From contig NZ_JAUSSF010000003.1 in the NCBI RefSeq assembly GCF_030812195.1, forward strand, positions 558,001 to 622,000: a DNA stretch of 64,000 bases, written 5' to 3'. The stretch comes from Chryseobacterium lathyri (GTDB taxonomy: Bacteria; Bacteroidota; Bacteroidia; Flavobacteriales; Weeksellaceae). The notes beneath the pieces were generated by a model. The model did not search any database. It was not told the DNA's origin and saw only the letters and a list, made by a program, of their open reading frames with translations. Both the position numbers and the translations under genes were made by a program. Below, piece after piece: positions 18,420-26,190 of the stretch (the stretch's first letter is position 1; the number at the start of each line of letters is the position of its first letter).

Positions 18420-19726
18420 TGAGTGGAACATTTCAGATAAGAGGAGGGAAAAGACTGCATGGTGAAATCACTCCACAAGGGGCAAAAAATGAAGCCCTAC
18501 AAATTTTATGTGCTGTCCTGTTAACAGATGAGGAGGTAAGAATTAAAAATATTCCGGACATTCATGATGTAAACAGATTGATTGAAATTCTTGGTGATTT
18601 CGGGGTTAAAGTAACCAAGAATGGCCAGGGCGATTTTACATTTAAAGCTGATAAAGTCAATTTCGATTATATCAAGTCTGATGAATTTAAAAAAGACGGA
18701 GCCAAACTAAGGGGTTCTATTATGCTGATGGGGCCAATGCTTGCCCGTTACGGTGAAGCCTATATGCCGACTCCGGGAGGTGACAAGATAGGAAGAAGAA
18801 GACTAGATACTCATTTCCAGGGACTTGTGGAACTCGGTGCTGAATTTAATTATGACGAGGATGAATATTTTTATTCTTTAAAAGCTAAGGAACTCAGAGG
18901 GAAGTTTATTCTTCTGGAAGAGGCTTCTGTAACCGGAACTGCGAATATTGTAATGGCTGCAGCTCTTGCCAAAGGAAAAACAAGAATTTATAATGCCGCC
19001 TGCGAACCTTATCTTCAGCAACTATGCAAAATGCTGAACAGAATGGGTGCAAATATTTCCGGAATCGGGTCCAACCTGGTAACGATTGAAGGAGTAGAAC
19101 ATCTTCACGGTACGGAACACACGATGCTTCCGGATATGGTAGAGATCGGATCATGGATAGGTCTTGCTGCCATGACTAAATCCGAGATCACTATTAAAAA
19201 TGTGAACTGGAGCCAGCTTGGCGTTATCCCTAACACTTTCAGAAAATTAGGAATCGAGCTTGAGCAGAGCAATGACGATATATTCATTCCTGCCCAGGAA
19301 AACTATAAGATCCAGAAATTTATCGACGGATCTATTCTTACCATCTCAGATGCTCCGTGGCCTGGATTTACACCGGATTTATTATCAATTATCCTGGTGG
19401 TAGCCACTCAGGCAAAAGGAAGTCTTTTGGTTCACCAGAAAATGTTTGAATCCAGATTATTCTTTGTGGATAAACTGATCGATATGGGTGCGCAGATCAT
19501 TTTATGTGATCCGCACAGAGCTACGGTAATCGGGCTGAACCAGGAAGCTCCGTTGAGAGGAACTACAATGGTTTCCCCGGATATCAGAGCGGGAAATGCC
19601 CTTCTTATCGCAGCCCTTTCTGCAGAAGGAAAATCCATCATCCACAATATCGAGCAAATCGACAGAGGTTACGAGAATATTGACGGAAGGCTGAAAGCCA
19701 TTGGTGCTGACATAGAAAGAATTTAG
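18419..19726 (+). CDS. murA: UDP-N-acetylglucosamine 1-carboxyvinyltransferase MurA (Asp-type)
   Basis: 435 residues. Transfers enolpyruvate from PEP to UDP-GlcNAc, the first committed step of peptidoglycan synthesis, in the cytoplasm. The family start GGKRLHGEITPQGAKNEAL with the catalytic Lys-Asn pair is present, as is the C-terminal DIRAGNALLIAALSAEG. The mobile-loop residue that is Cys115 in E. coli (GGC) is Asp122 here (PGGDKIGRRRLD). Cys-to-Asp MurA enzymes are active but are not alkylated by fosfomycin. It is translationally coupled to the DUF4290 gene. Confidence 0.97.
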   Translation: MSGTFQIRGGKRLHGEITPQGAKNEALQILCAVLLTDEEVRIKNIPDIHDVNRLIEILGDFGVKVTKNGQGDFTFKADKVNFDYIKSDEFKKDGAKLRGSIMLMGPMLARYGEAYMPTPGGDKIGRRRLDTHFQGLVELGAEFNYDEDEYFYSLKAKELRGKFILLEEASVTGTANIVMAAALAKGKTRIYNAACEPYLQQLCKMLNRMGANISGIGSNLVTIEGVEHLHGTEHTMLPDMVEIGSWIGLAAMTKSEITIKNVNWSQLGVIPNTFRKLGIELEQSNDDIFIPAQENYKIQKFIDGSILTISDAPWPGFTPDLLSIILVVATQAKGSLLVHQKMFESRLFFVDKLIDMGAQIILCDPHRATVIGLNQEAPLRGTTMVSPDIRAGNALLIAALSAEGKSIIHNIEQIDRGYENIDGRLKAIGADIERI

Positions 19727-19750
19727 AAATATATTATTCTAATCCAATAA

Positions 19751-19782
19751 AAAAGCGTTCAAATTAATTTTTGAACGCTTTT
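19751..19782. terminator. Bidirectional terminator after murA
   Basis: AAAAGCGTTCAAA and TTTGAACGCTTTT form a 13-bp stem 24 bases past the murA stop. A T-run follows on the plus strand; the minus strand side also has T-rich sequence. Confidence 0.8.
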
Positions 19783-19804
19783 ATTTTTTTATAAGCTTTG
19801 ATGG

Positions 19805-20232
19805 CTACCAGACACCTCCGCCACCGCCACCGGAACCGCTGCTGGAGCTGAATGACTTGGTAGATGCAGACTGTATGGACTGCGTAAGACTTGAGTTTAA
19901 AGTATTGGCACAAGCGTAATGATTCATTACACCTCCGTAATACCAGGTATTATGATATTCCGTGGCTGTTCTTTTCAGGAGTTCATCAAATTTCTCTCCC
20001 CAGATCTGATCCACTCCCATGGCCATAGCAAAAGGAAGCAAGGCCTCAAAAACCTGCAGGGTCATCTGAGGAGGATTATGGAATTTCAGCTGTTCGTTCT
20101 CTGCTGCTCCGGATAAACAGTAGGGATTTCCGAATCTATCCCGTATTTCATCCAGGTTAAATAAAGATACAGCATCAATCCTGAGAAAATGACACATCCG
20201 CCAATCAGGATCCCATACTTTTCCAGAAGACA
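19805..20232 (-). pseudogene. Remnant of a DUF2207 membrane protein gene
   Basis: Two pieces of one family are joined in different frames. The upstream piece (20232-20101) reads LLEKYGILIGGCVIF...LYLYLTWMKYGIDSEIPTVYPEQ, the DUF2207 membrane segment and the following W-x-KYG-x-D...YP motif. The downstream piece (about 20115-19805) reads AAENEQLKFHNPPQM...FEALLPFAMAMGV and ends in a Ser stretch plus GGGGGGVW, the DUF2207 C-terminus. About 250 or more residues normally between them are missing, as is the N-terminal half. An open frame of 142 codons covers the second piece, but its first 40 residues are out-of-frame nonsense. Confidence 0.75.
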
Positions 20233-20386
20233 TTAAGAAGAATTTATGGATAAAATTAATTAAGATCGATCATTTGGATTTTGTAAGGCATTGAAGAGGT
20301 TGTTTTTAATATCCTTCGCGGTTTATTACATCTTAATGATCAGAAATAGAAGTTAGTCCTGTCCATGGTAAACGGTTATAACAAAA

Positions 20387-20412
20387 AAAGCACCCGATAA
20401 ACCGGATACTTT
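20387..20412 (-). terminator. Terminator of the NIL-domain gene
   Basis: An imperfect hairpin (AAAGCACCCGA against CCGGATACTTT, two mismatches) is followed on the minus strand by seven T residues, 30 bases past the gene's stop. Confidence 0.6.
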
Positions 20413-20440
20413 CTTGTAATTAAAACTATATGAATCTCCC

Positions 20441-20755
20441 TTAAAAATACTTACGGCAGTTATATTCCACCGTGGTACTTAAAAGTTTATTTTTATTCAG
20501 ATAAAATTCCAGCTGCTGGTAATCTTCTGAATTAACGTTAATATATAATTGTACTGAACCAAAACTGTTTCCGTTGACATATTCTACATTAGCAGAGAGC
20601 ACCCTGTGGCAGATTCCGAACTGGTTATAGATAGTGTTCATTAAATGCTCAAATTTCATTTTGCCATTTAGTTCTATTTCCAGTATCAATTCTTTTTTAG
20701 GCAGGCCTATTTTGTTGGGTAATACCTGCAACGTAGGATTAGGTGTAATCATCAC
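20441..20755 (-). CDS. Stand-alone NIL-domain protein
   Basis: 104 residues, or 103 from the second Met. Residues 22-95 fit the NIL domain, an ACT-like ligand-binding fold named after a conserved NIL motif and known as the C-terminal regulatory domain of the methionine importer ATPase MetN and of some ferredoxins. Visible pattern: LILEIELNGK, then FGICHRVLSANVEYVNGNSFGSVQLYI, then hydrophobic repeats to the end. There is no ATPase domain in the gene or immediately upstream. It has its own promoter overlapped by a large palindrome. A role as a small sulfur-amino-acid sensor or binding protein is inference. Confidence 0.7.
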   Translation of the reverse strand: MMITPNPTLQVLPNKIGLPKKELILEIELNGKMKFEHLMNTIYNQFGICHRVLSANVEYVNGNSFGSVQLYINVNSEDYQQLEFYLNKNKLLSTTVEYNCRKYF

Positions 20756-20815
20756 TAAACAATTTTTTGGTTAAACATTTTCTAGATCATGGTTGCTTTT
20801 GCGTTAAATCTTTGA

Positions 20816-20846
20816 CAAAAGTATAAAAAATTATTAGTCCACCAAA
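20816..20846 (-). promoter_or_regulatory. Promoter of the NIL-domain gene
   Basis: On the minus strand TACTTTTG (20823 to 20816) is the -7 element and TTTG (20846 to 20843) the -33 element, with a spacer of exactly 19 bases. The start codon is about 60 bases downstream. This is one of the best promoter matches in the window. Confidence 0.75.
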
Positions 20847-20865
20847 TTAGTGGACTAATAATTTT
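20827..20865. promoter_or_regulatory. Large palindromic operator over the -33 element
   Basis: Arms of 16 bases (20827-20842 and 20850-20865) are perfect inverted repeats with core TTAGTCCAC/GTGGACTAA and a 7-base loop CAAATTA. The -33 TTTG sits in the loop. The position argues for an operator and not a terminator; a separate terminator for the upstream gene is at 20943-20977. Confidence 0.7.
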
Positions 20866-20942
20866 AAATTTTAACTAAATTTTTTTCTTAGTTTAATATT
20901 GAAGAATTATCATATCAACCTTTTGGGCCAGATTTGTAAACA

Positions 20943-20977
20943 AAAAATCGCCCTAAAGATCATTACATCTTCAAGGG
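20943..20977 (-). terminator. Terminator of the YiiX-type gene
   Basis: CCCTAAAGAT (20951-20960) pairs with ATCTTCAAGGG (20967-20977) with one bulge. On the minus strand it is followed by GC and then six T residues. It lies about 24 bases past the stop. Confidence 0.6.
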
Positions 20978-21000
20978 TAAAGTTACTCCTTAAGCGTTAT

Positions 21001-21672
21001 TTATAATTCTCCTATTCTTTCCAATTTTTCTGAAGCAGCCAGCCCATTGGGATTACACCCCGGTTGGCCTTCAGGAACATCCAGATTTTTCTTTTTGTAA
21101 AATTCTGTCCAAAATTCATTGGTTTTACCGGTTTGGGGATCAATGAATGTCATAGGTTCCAGTTTGAATATATGATTATCCCTGAATGCTCTTTCAATAT
21201 AATCTGAGCAGTAATAAGAATTGTCGTCCAGAATATAATTGAAATTATAAGGCTTCCCTATCATGGATTCTGCTTTTTTAAGAGCAGCCGGAATAGATTG
21301 CTGATATTCCGGTTTAAGACGGTAAATCATTACTTTCTGACCATCATCAGCCTGATCTTTAAGAAAAGATGTCATGTCCTGTTTTTGAGAACCTCCTTTG
21401 GGAGCTGCATGCAAAACATACCAGTGATTATTTTCTTTCTCTACAATCCCAATATGATCAAATGAGGCCTCTTTCTGCTTTTGAGTAACATTATTGATGG
21501 CTCCTGAAAGTCCGGTATCTTTTGCGGTGACAAAAAGCAGATCTCCGTTCATCAGCTTCCCGGATTTAGCCTGAGAGGTACATTGCTGCAATAACAAAAT
21601 AACAACGAGGAAAATAGCACAGGCCAGCGTTTCAGGAACTTTTTGAAACAAATCTTTTTTAAGTTTAAACAT
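21001..21672 (-). CDS. YiiX/YebB-like NlpC/P60-type cysteine hydrolase lipoprotein
   Basis: 223 residues. A hydrophobic segment ending LLLQQC at Cys31 suggests a lipoprotein. The papain-like site of this family is visible as His73 in ASFDHIGIV and Cys155 in YYCSDYIERAF, with the start motif NGDLLFV. Members are predicted peptidases or amidases, often acting on peptidoglycan or lipids; the substrate is unknown. It is 46 bases downstream of the DUF1801 gene on the same strand, so cotranscription is possible. It has its own terminator. Confidence 0.85.
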   Translation of the reverse strand: MFKLKKDLFQKVPETLACAIFLVVILLLQQCTSQAKSGKLMNGDLLFVTAKDTGLSGAINNVTQKQKEASFDHIGIVEKENNHWYVLHAAPKGGSQKQDMTSFLKDQADDGQKVMIYRLKPEYQQSIPAALKKAESMIGKPYNFNYILDDNSYYCSDYIERAFRDNHIFKLEPMTFIDPQTGKTNEFWTEFYKKKNLDVPEGQPGCNPNGLAASEKLERIGEL

Positions 21673-21718
21673 AGTATTTTTATCCTAATACAATCAGGAG
21701 CTACAATTATTATTAAGT

Positions 21719-22201
21719 CTATTTTCCTTTTGAAACAGATTCCTTACTTTTTTTAAACTGTGTTTCATAGGTATTGATCCAGTCTTCAACTGTCATTTTT
21801 TTACTGACCTCAGCAATGAGTTCAAAAGGAATATCATCCATTTTTTTGAACCTTACACAGGATTTCCCCATATCGAGCTTTCTCTTTGAGTATTTGGGAT
21901 ATTCAGCTACGAACCAGTTTAATAATTCAGGATCTGCATAAATTCCCATATGATAGAATGCGATAAAATTTTTCTGGGAAGCCAGGGCCATAAACGGCAA
22001 TGGAGTACCCGGTGCACAATGGTAGCCGGCAGGATAGGTTTCGAGTGGAACACCCCAGCCAACCATGCCGTAGCTGATATTTTCCCGGAAGCCTTTTGGC
22101 AGGCTATCGTTTATGGTATCAAATAGCTTTTTGAATACTTCCTGTCTTTCTTCAGGAATTTTTGAGATATAATCGGGTATAGAATCCGCTGGAATTTGCA
22201 T
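21719..22201 (-). CDS. DUF1801 domain protein
   Basis: 160 residues, soluble, no signal peptide. The DUF1801 pattern is visible: PDYISKIPEERQEVFKKLFDTI near the start, the ISYGMVGW segment, FIAFYHMGIYAD, and MGKSCVRFKKMDDIPFELI. The family is widespread in Bacteroidota and Firmicutes and related to YdhG; function unproven. The start at 22201 puts the conserved helix at the usual place. Neighbouring genes give no hint of its role. Confidence 0.85.
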   Translation of the reverse strand: MQIPADSIPDYISKIPEERQEVFKKLFDTINDSLPKGFRENISYGMVGWGVPLETYPAGYHCAPGTPLPFMALASQKNFIAFYHMGIYADPELLNWFVAEYPKYSKRKLDMGKSCVRFKKMDDIPFELIAEVSKKMTVEDWINTYETQFKKSKESVSKGK

Positions 22202-22274
22202 TTTCAGTAAGTTTTAATTTCTCCAAAATAACAAAAATTATAAATACCATACCGAAAATTTAATCCACAAAAAA

Positions 22275-22298
22275 CGGCAGTACATCAATGCACTGCCG
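22275..22298 (-). terminator. Terminator of the fibronectin/T9SS gene
   Basis: CGGCAGT and ACTGCCG form a stem around ACATCAATGC. Six T residues follow on the minus strand. It lies 26 bases past the stop. Confidence 0.75.
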
Positions 22299-22323
22299 CT
22301 CAACCTTATTGACATTAAAAAAA

Positions 22324-24120
22324 TTATTTTTTGACAGCCTTCACCGTAGATTGTGAACCGTCTTTGAAGTAGATCGTAACAAAATACAGACCCGCATTCA
22401 GTGTACTTAGATCAAGCTCTTTTACAGTTTCTGCAATTGTTTTTACAGTTCTTCCGGAAGAATCCCCTACCGTTACAGATTTTACTTCTCTTTTATCCGA
22501 AATATAAAGAATGTCTTTAAACGGATTTGGATGAACCGCTACTTTCTTAATACTCTCTTTTACTTCTGAAGTACTCAGCTGTGCACTTTCAACAGTAAAA
22601 TTATCAATATAAAAATTATAGTCAGGGGCATCGTTCACTGTTCCGTCTGTTCCGTAAAACGCAAATACGGTATTGGCACTGTTATATCCTGTTAAGCTGT
22701 AAGCATACTGAGTTGATGTGTTGGTAGGTGCATTAGCCTCATTCCAGGTCTCCAGAACAGTCCATGTCGTTCCACCATCATTGGACACCAAAAGCTGAAC
22801 AGAATCATCAGATCCCATCGGTGAAGAAGTAGTACTCAGATATTCTGTAACACCATAATCAAATTTTACTTTATAGGTTCCCGCGGAAAGATTAAAAGGT
22901 ACTGTCTTTAGCCAGCCTGTTCTCCCTGTACTGTATAAATTGATGGTCGCTGATCCTCCAGAACCGGTACCTAAGAATCCACCTGATTCCCAATAAGAAG
23001 TAGTTCCTGTAGGACCTGTAGCAGGAGTACCGCCGGAAATCCCGCCGGCCCAGCATGTTCCCGGGAAGGTGCTGAAATCATTCGTATAGGAAGGAACCAC
23101 CGCACCACACAAAGTGGTAAATGTTCCTGGTAACGACCAGCCGCTCTGAGACGTTGCCGTGCTGCAATTGCTTCTTACCCAATAATAATAGACCGTACTT
23201 GGTGATAAAGAAGGAATCGTAAAAGAAGTTCCTGTAACTCCAGGATGATTAGGGACTGTTGCAGCTGTAGGTGCTGTATTGCTGGTGCTGTAATAAATAT
23301 CATAGCTTACCGCCTGAACACTGGCCGGTATCGTCCATGAAACATGAGCGGAATTTGAAGTAAGCGTACCTACAGGCTGAAGTGTTGGTGCCACACAATC
23401 TGTATAGGCATCGGCAGAGAAAGCAAAAACATTCGCGATCCCTGTACCGCTTACTTTCGTTACTGTAACACTTTGAATAGGTTTGGTTTGATTGGCAGCA
23501 TCGATGGTTAAGGCAGACTGATACAATCTGGGGTTAAAAGAATTCGGCTCCAAAACATTATTGCTCCTGTTGATTCTTCCTATTCCCTGGATGGCATAAT
23601 TTGATCCGTCATACCAATCGGAGATTGCTACCCCTGAAAATGTTTGGGAAGTATTATCAGTAAAATTGACTGTTACATTGGCTGTACATGTTCCACTTCC
23701 GCTGGTAGAAAGCATATATACTTTAAAAGCGGAAACAGGAGTTACAAATGAAAGTGTTCCGCTGTTACTGCCGGCAGCATTGCTTGAAATCTTCAAAGAA
23801 TTGTTTCCGGACAGATCTCCCAGTTTAAAACTCAGCCCGGGAGTAGAGCTTACTACAGAATTTATGATTCCGTTAGCCGGAAGTCCATAAGTAATTGGCG
23901 TACTGCTGGATGTAAGTTGAAAATCCCTTGCTACAAATGCAAAAGATACCCCGTCAACATCTTCTGTAGTGGATACCATTGCAGAACCCACGCCATTGGC
24001 AATGACATCTGCCGTATATCCGGACTGGACAGGCATGGTTTGAAAGTTTTGGGCATTCATCATTGTTGCCGCAAAAAGAGTCATAACAGGTAGAACTCGA
24101 AGTGGTAAATTTGTTTTCAT
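22324..24120 (-). CDS. Secreted T9SS protein with fibronectin type III domain
   Basis: 598 residues with signal peptide ending in MTLFAATMMNAQ. The N-terminal region of about 220 residues is beta-rich (FSADAYTDC at its end). A fibronectin type III domain follows at about 235-340 (PTLQPVGTLTSNSAHVSWTIPASVQAVSYDIYYS, YYYWVRSNCS). A jelly-roll-like region has Trp-rich motifs (WLKTVPFNLSAGTYKVKFDYGV). The last 75 residues (VAVHPNPFKDILYISDK to KAVKK) are a type A T9SS sorting domain. It is therefore a cell-surface or released protein, perhaps an adhesin or glycan-binding protein. Stands alone. Confidence 0.85.
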   Translation of the reverse strand: MKTNLPLRVLPVMTLFAATMMNAQNFQTMPVQSGYTADVIANGVGSAMVSTTEDVDGVSFAFVARDFQLTSSSTPITYGLPANGIINSVVSSTPGLSFKLGDLSGNNSLKISSNAAGSNSGTLSFVTPVSAFKVYMLSTSGSGTCTANVTVNFTDNTSQTFSGVAISDWYDGSNYAIQGIGRINRSNNVLEPNSFNPRLYQSALTIDAANQTKPIQSVTVTKVSGTGIANVFAFSADAYTDCVAPTLQPVGTLTSNSAHVSWTIPASVQAVSYDIYYSTSNTAPTAATVPNHPGVTGTSFTIPSLSPSTVYYYWVRSNCSTATSQSGWSLPGTFTTLCGAVVPSYTNDFSTFPGTCWAGGISGGTPATGPTGTTSYWESGGFLGTGSGGSATINLYSTGRTGWLKTVPFNLSAGTYKVKFDYGVTEYLSTTSSPMGSDDSVQLLVSNDGGTTWTVLETWNEANAPTNTSTQYAYSLTGYNSANTVFAFYGTDGTVNDAPDYNFYIDNFTVESAQLSTSEVKESIKKVAVHPNPFKDILYISDKREVKSVTVGDSSGRTVKTIAETVKELDLSTLNAGLYFVTIYFKDGSQSTVKAVKK

Positions 24121-24483
24121 AATTATTTTTTATTATCGCCTAAATTTAACAATAAAACCAATACAATATCATAATTTTTATAAAATAATTAAAGATTAGC
24201 CTATATTTTTAATATATATATATTTCAAATTATATAAAAACATTATTTTATGACCAAATGTTTTATTCGCATTTTAATATATTATTTTAACAATTTCATC
24301 CATTTTGACATGTAATCAATTTCAAACTATCAATATCTTTAAAAAATCGCCGGCCAATATCAAGCCCAATCAATTTTCAATTCACTGATTTTCAAAACAA
24401 TTAAAAAGCTCTCAAAATGGGTGACAGGTTATTTTATTATTGAGAAATTAAATCTTATTTTTGCCATACAAATTTTTTGAACA
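24121..24483. other. AT-rich divergent intergenic region
   Basis: 363 bases between two divergent genes. It contains a TATATATA stretch near 24213-24225 and a -7-like TATTTTTG at 24456-24463, 20 bases before the aminotransferase start. A weaker TAAATTTA near 24140 on the minus strand may serve the T9SS gene. No reading frame or hairpin is evident. Confidence 0.5.
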
Positions 24484-25689
24484 ATGCCAAATATTTCAAA
24501 CAGAGCACAGCATATGCCGCCATCGCCGGTAAGAAAACTGGTTCCTTATGCTTCAAAAGCAAAACAGCAGGGAATAAAAGTATATCACCTCAACATCGGG
24601 CAGCCTGATATTGAAACACCGGAAACAGCTTTAAATGCTTTAAAGAATATTGATCTTAAAGTATTGGAATATGCGCTTTCTGAAGGTAATATAGAGTACA
24701 GAAAAGCCCTTACAGAGTATTATCACACCTTAGGTTTTTCAGATCTGACCCCTGATAATTTCATTGTGACGAACGGGGGATCTGAAGCATTAAACTTCGC
24801 AATCTCCACTTTATGTGATGATGGCGACGAAGTAATCATTCCTGAGCCTTATTACGCCAATTATAATGGATTTACCAGCACATTCAACGTTAATGTTGTA
24901 GCAGTTCCTTCAACTATTGATACAGGTTTTGCCCTTCCACCAATCGAAGAATTTGAGAAAAAAATCACAGAAAAAACAAGAGCAATTGTTATCTGTAACC
25001 CAGGTAACCCTACGGGATATCTCTATACCCGTGAAGAGCTTCAGAAGCTGGCAGAAATTGCTTTGAAATATGACATCGTTGTTATCTCCGACGAAGTCTA
25101 CAGAGAATATGTGTATGACGGAAAACAGCAGATCTCAATGCTGGATTTCCCTGAACTGAGCGACAACTGCATTATTATTGATTCAGAATCCAAGCGTTAT
25201 TCTATGTGCGGGGTAAGAATCGGGTGCATGGTTACACGTTCTAAAAAGATCCATGATGCGGCGATGCTTTTTGCGCAGGCAAGACTGAGTCCTGTTCTTT
25301 TGGGACAGATTGCAGCAACAGCAGCACACCAGAACGACGGCGCATACATCAGAGCGGTAAGAGAAGAATACACACACAGAAGAAATATCCTGGTAGACCT
25401 TCTTAATGCGATTCCCGGAGTTATCTGTCCTAAGCCAAGAGGCGCTTTCTACTGTGTAGCAGAGCTTCCGGTAGATGATACTGAAAAATTTGCACAGTGG
25501 CTTTTAGAAAAATATTCCCTTAATAAGGAAACGATTATGGTAGCTCCTGCAGGAGGCTTCTACAGTGATCCTGAATTGGGGAAAAAGCAGGTGAGAATTG
25601 CTTACGTTTTAAAAGAAGAAGATCTTAAGAGAAGCGCAGAGATCCTTAAAGAAGCTTTGAAAAAATACAGAGAAGAATTCAGTCTCTAA
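24484..25689 (+). CDS. PLP-dependent aminotransferase, aspartate-aminotransferase-like (class I/II)
   Basis: 401 residues, cytoplasmic. Fold type I aminotransferase. Visible sites: VTNGGSEALNFAI (phosphate-binding turn), NPGNPTGYLY (substrate/PLP Asn), ISDEVYREYVYDG (PLP Asp-Tyr pair), the Schiff-base lysine Lys237 in SESKRYSMCGVRIG, and the substrate carboxylate Arg in KKQVRIAYV. The sequence is typical of AspC-like enzymes in Flavobacteria; exact substrate cannot be told. It heads an operon with a lipoprotein gene 10 bases downstream and murB. Confidence 0.92.
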   Translation: MPNISNRAQHMPPSPVRKLVPYASKAKQQGIKVYHLNIGQPDIETPETALNALKNIDLKVLEYALSEGNIEYRKALTEYYHTLGFSDLTPDNFIVTNGGSEALNFAISTLCDDGDEVIIPEPYYANYNGFTSTFNVNVVAVPSTIDTGFALPPIEEFEKKITEKTRAIVICNPGNPTGYLYTREELQKLAEIALKYDIVVISDEVYREYVYDGKQQISMLDFPELSDNCIIIDSESKRYSMCGVRIGCMVTRSKKIHDAAMLFAQARLSPVLLGQIAATAAHQNDGAYIRAVREEYTHRRNILVDLLNAIPGVICPKPRGAFYCVAELPVDDTEKFAQWLLEKYSLNKETIMVAPAGGFYSDPELGKKQVRIAYVLKEEDLKRSAEILKEALKKYREEFSL

Positions 25690-25699
25690 AATATAATCT

Positions 25700-26188
25700 A
25701 TGATGCCGGCAATAAAAAATACCCATCTGAAACTCCTGTTTTCACTGTTTTTGCTGCCGGCATCTTTTTCCTGTGACAAAAAGAAAGAACAAACTTCTGC
25801 CAGTCATAAAAACCCGAATGAAATAACTTTCATCAGTTTATCCAATATCGGTGGTGACCAGGGAGATTATAAGATCATCAAAGTCACAAAAGATTCCATA
25901 CACGCAGAACAGGGCACTACAACCCGCAAAACTCATAAAGAATGGGATTCATCCATTAGTATACAAACCTGGAACAATCTAATCTCCCCGATTAACATTA
26001 AAGATCTGGATGTGATACAAAGTTCTCCAAGCCAACAGTCTGTAGACGGCATTGACGAAACTTTTCAGATCAGGACTCCAAGAAAGTCACACATTTATGT
26101 CAATTCTTATGCAGACACACTGCATTACAGACAGCTGAAACAGTTTAAAGAACAACTCAAGCTCATTCTTCCCACAGAATACCAATAA
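25700..26188 (+). CDS. Predicted lipoprotein, unknown function
   Basis: 162 residues with lipobox-like LLPASFSC in the first 30, so it is a membrane-anchored lipoprotein. The mature part has no domain that I recognise. It alternates charged and aromatic residues and has a WDSSISIQTWNNL segment. It lies between an aminotransferase gene (10-base gap) and murB (2-base gap), so it is clearly part of that operon. Conservation of the order would be needed to suggest a cell-wall role. Confidence 0.75.
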   Translation: MMPAIKNTHLKLLFSLFLLPASFSCDKKKEQTSASHKNPNEITFISLSNIGGDQGDYKIIKVTKDSIHAEQGTTTRKTHKEWDSSISIQTWNNLISPINIKDLDVIQSSPSQQSVDGIDETFQIRTPRKSHIYVNSYADTLHYRQLKQFKEQLKLILPTEYQ

Positions 26189-26190
26189 AC

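Noticed and set aside
18290-18478. Open frame on the minus strand coding a Leu-rich small protein
   Set aside because: It mirrors the AAC/CAG triplet tail of the DUF4290 gene; the Leu runs are just the complement of that low-complexity DNA.
20101-20233. First 40 codons of the 142-codon frame as a real protein N-terminus
   Set aside because: The other frame in this stretch encodes the DUF2207 membrane segment, so these codons are out-of-frame.
20827-20865. The large palindrome as a transcription terminator
   Set aside because: The upstream gene already has a hairpin with a T-run at 20943-20977, and the palindrome surrounds a -33 box at the proper distance from a -7 box.
23666-23890. Plus-strand frame inside the fibronectin/T9SS gene
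   Set aside because: It is antisense to a well-supported coding region and has no family features.
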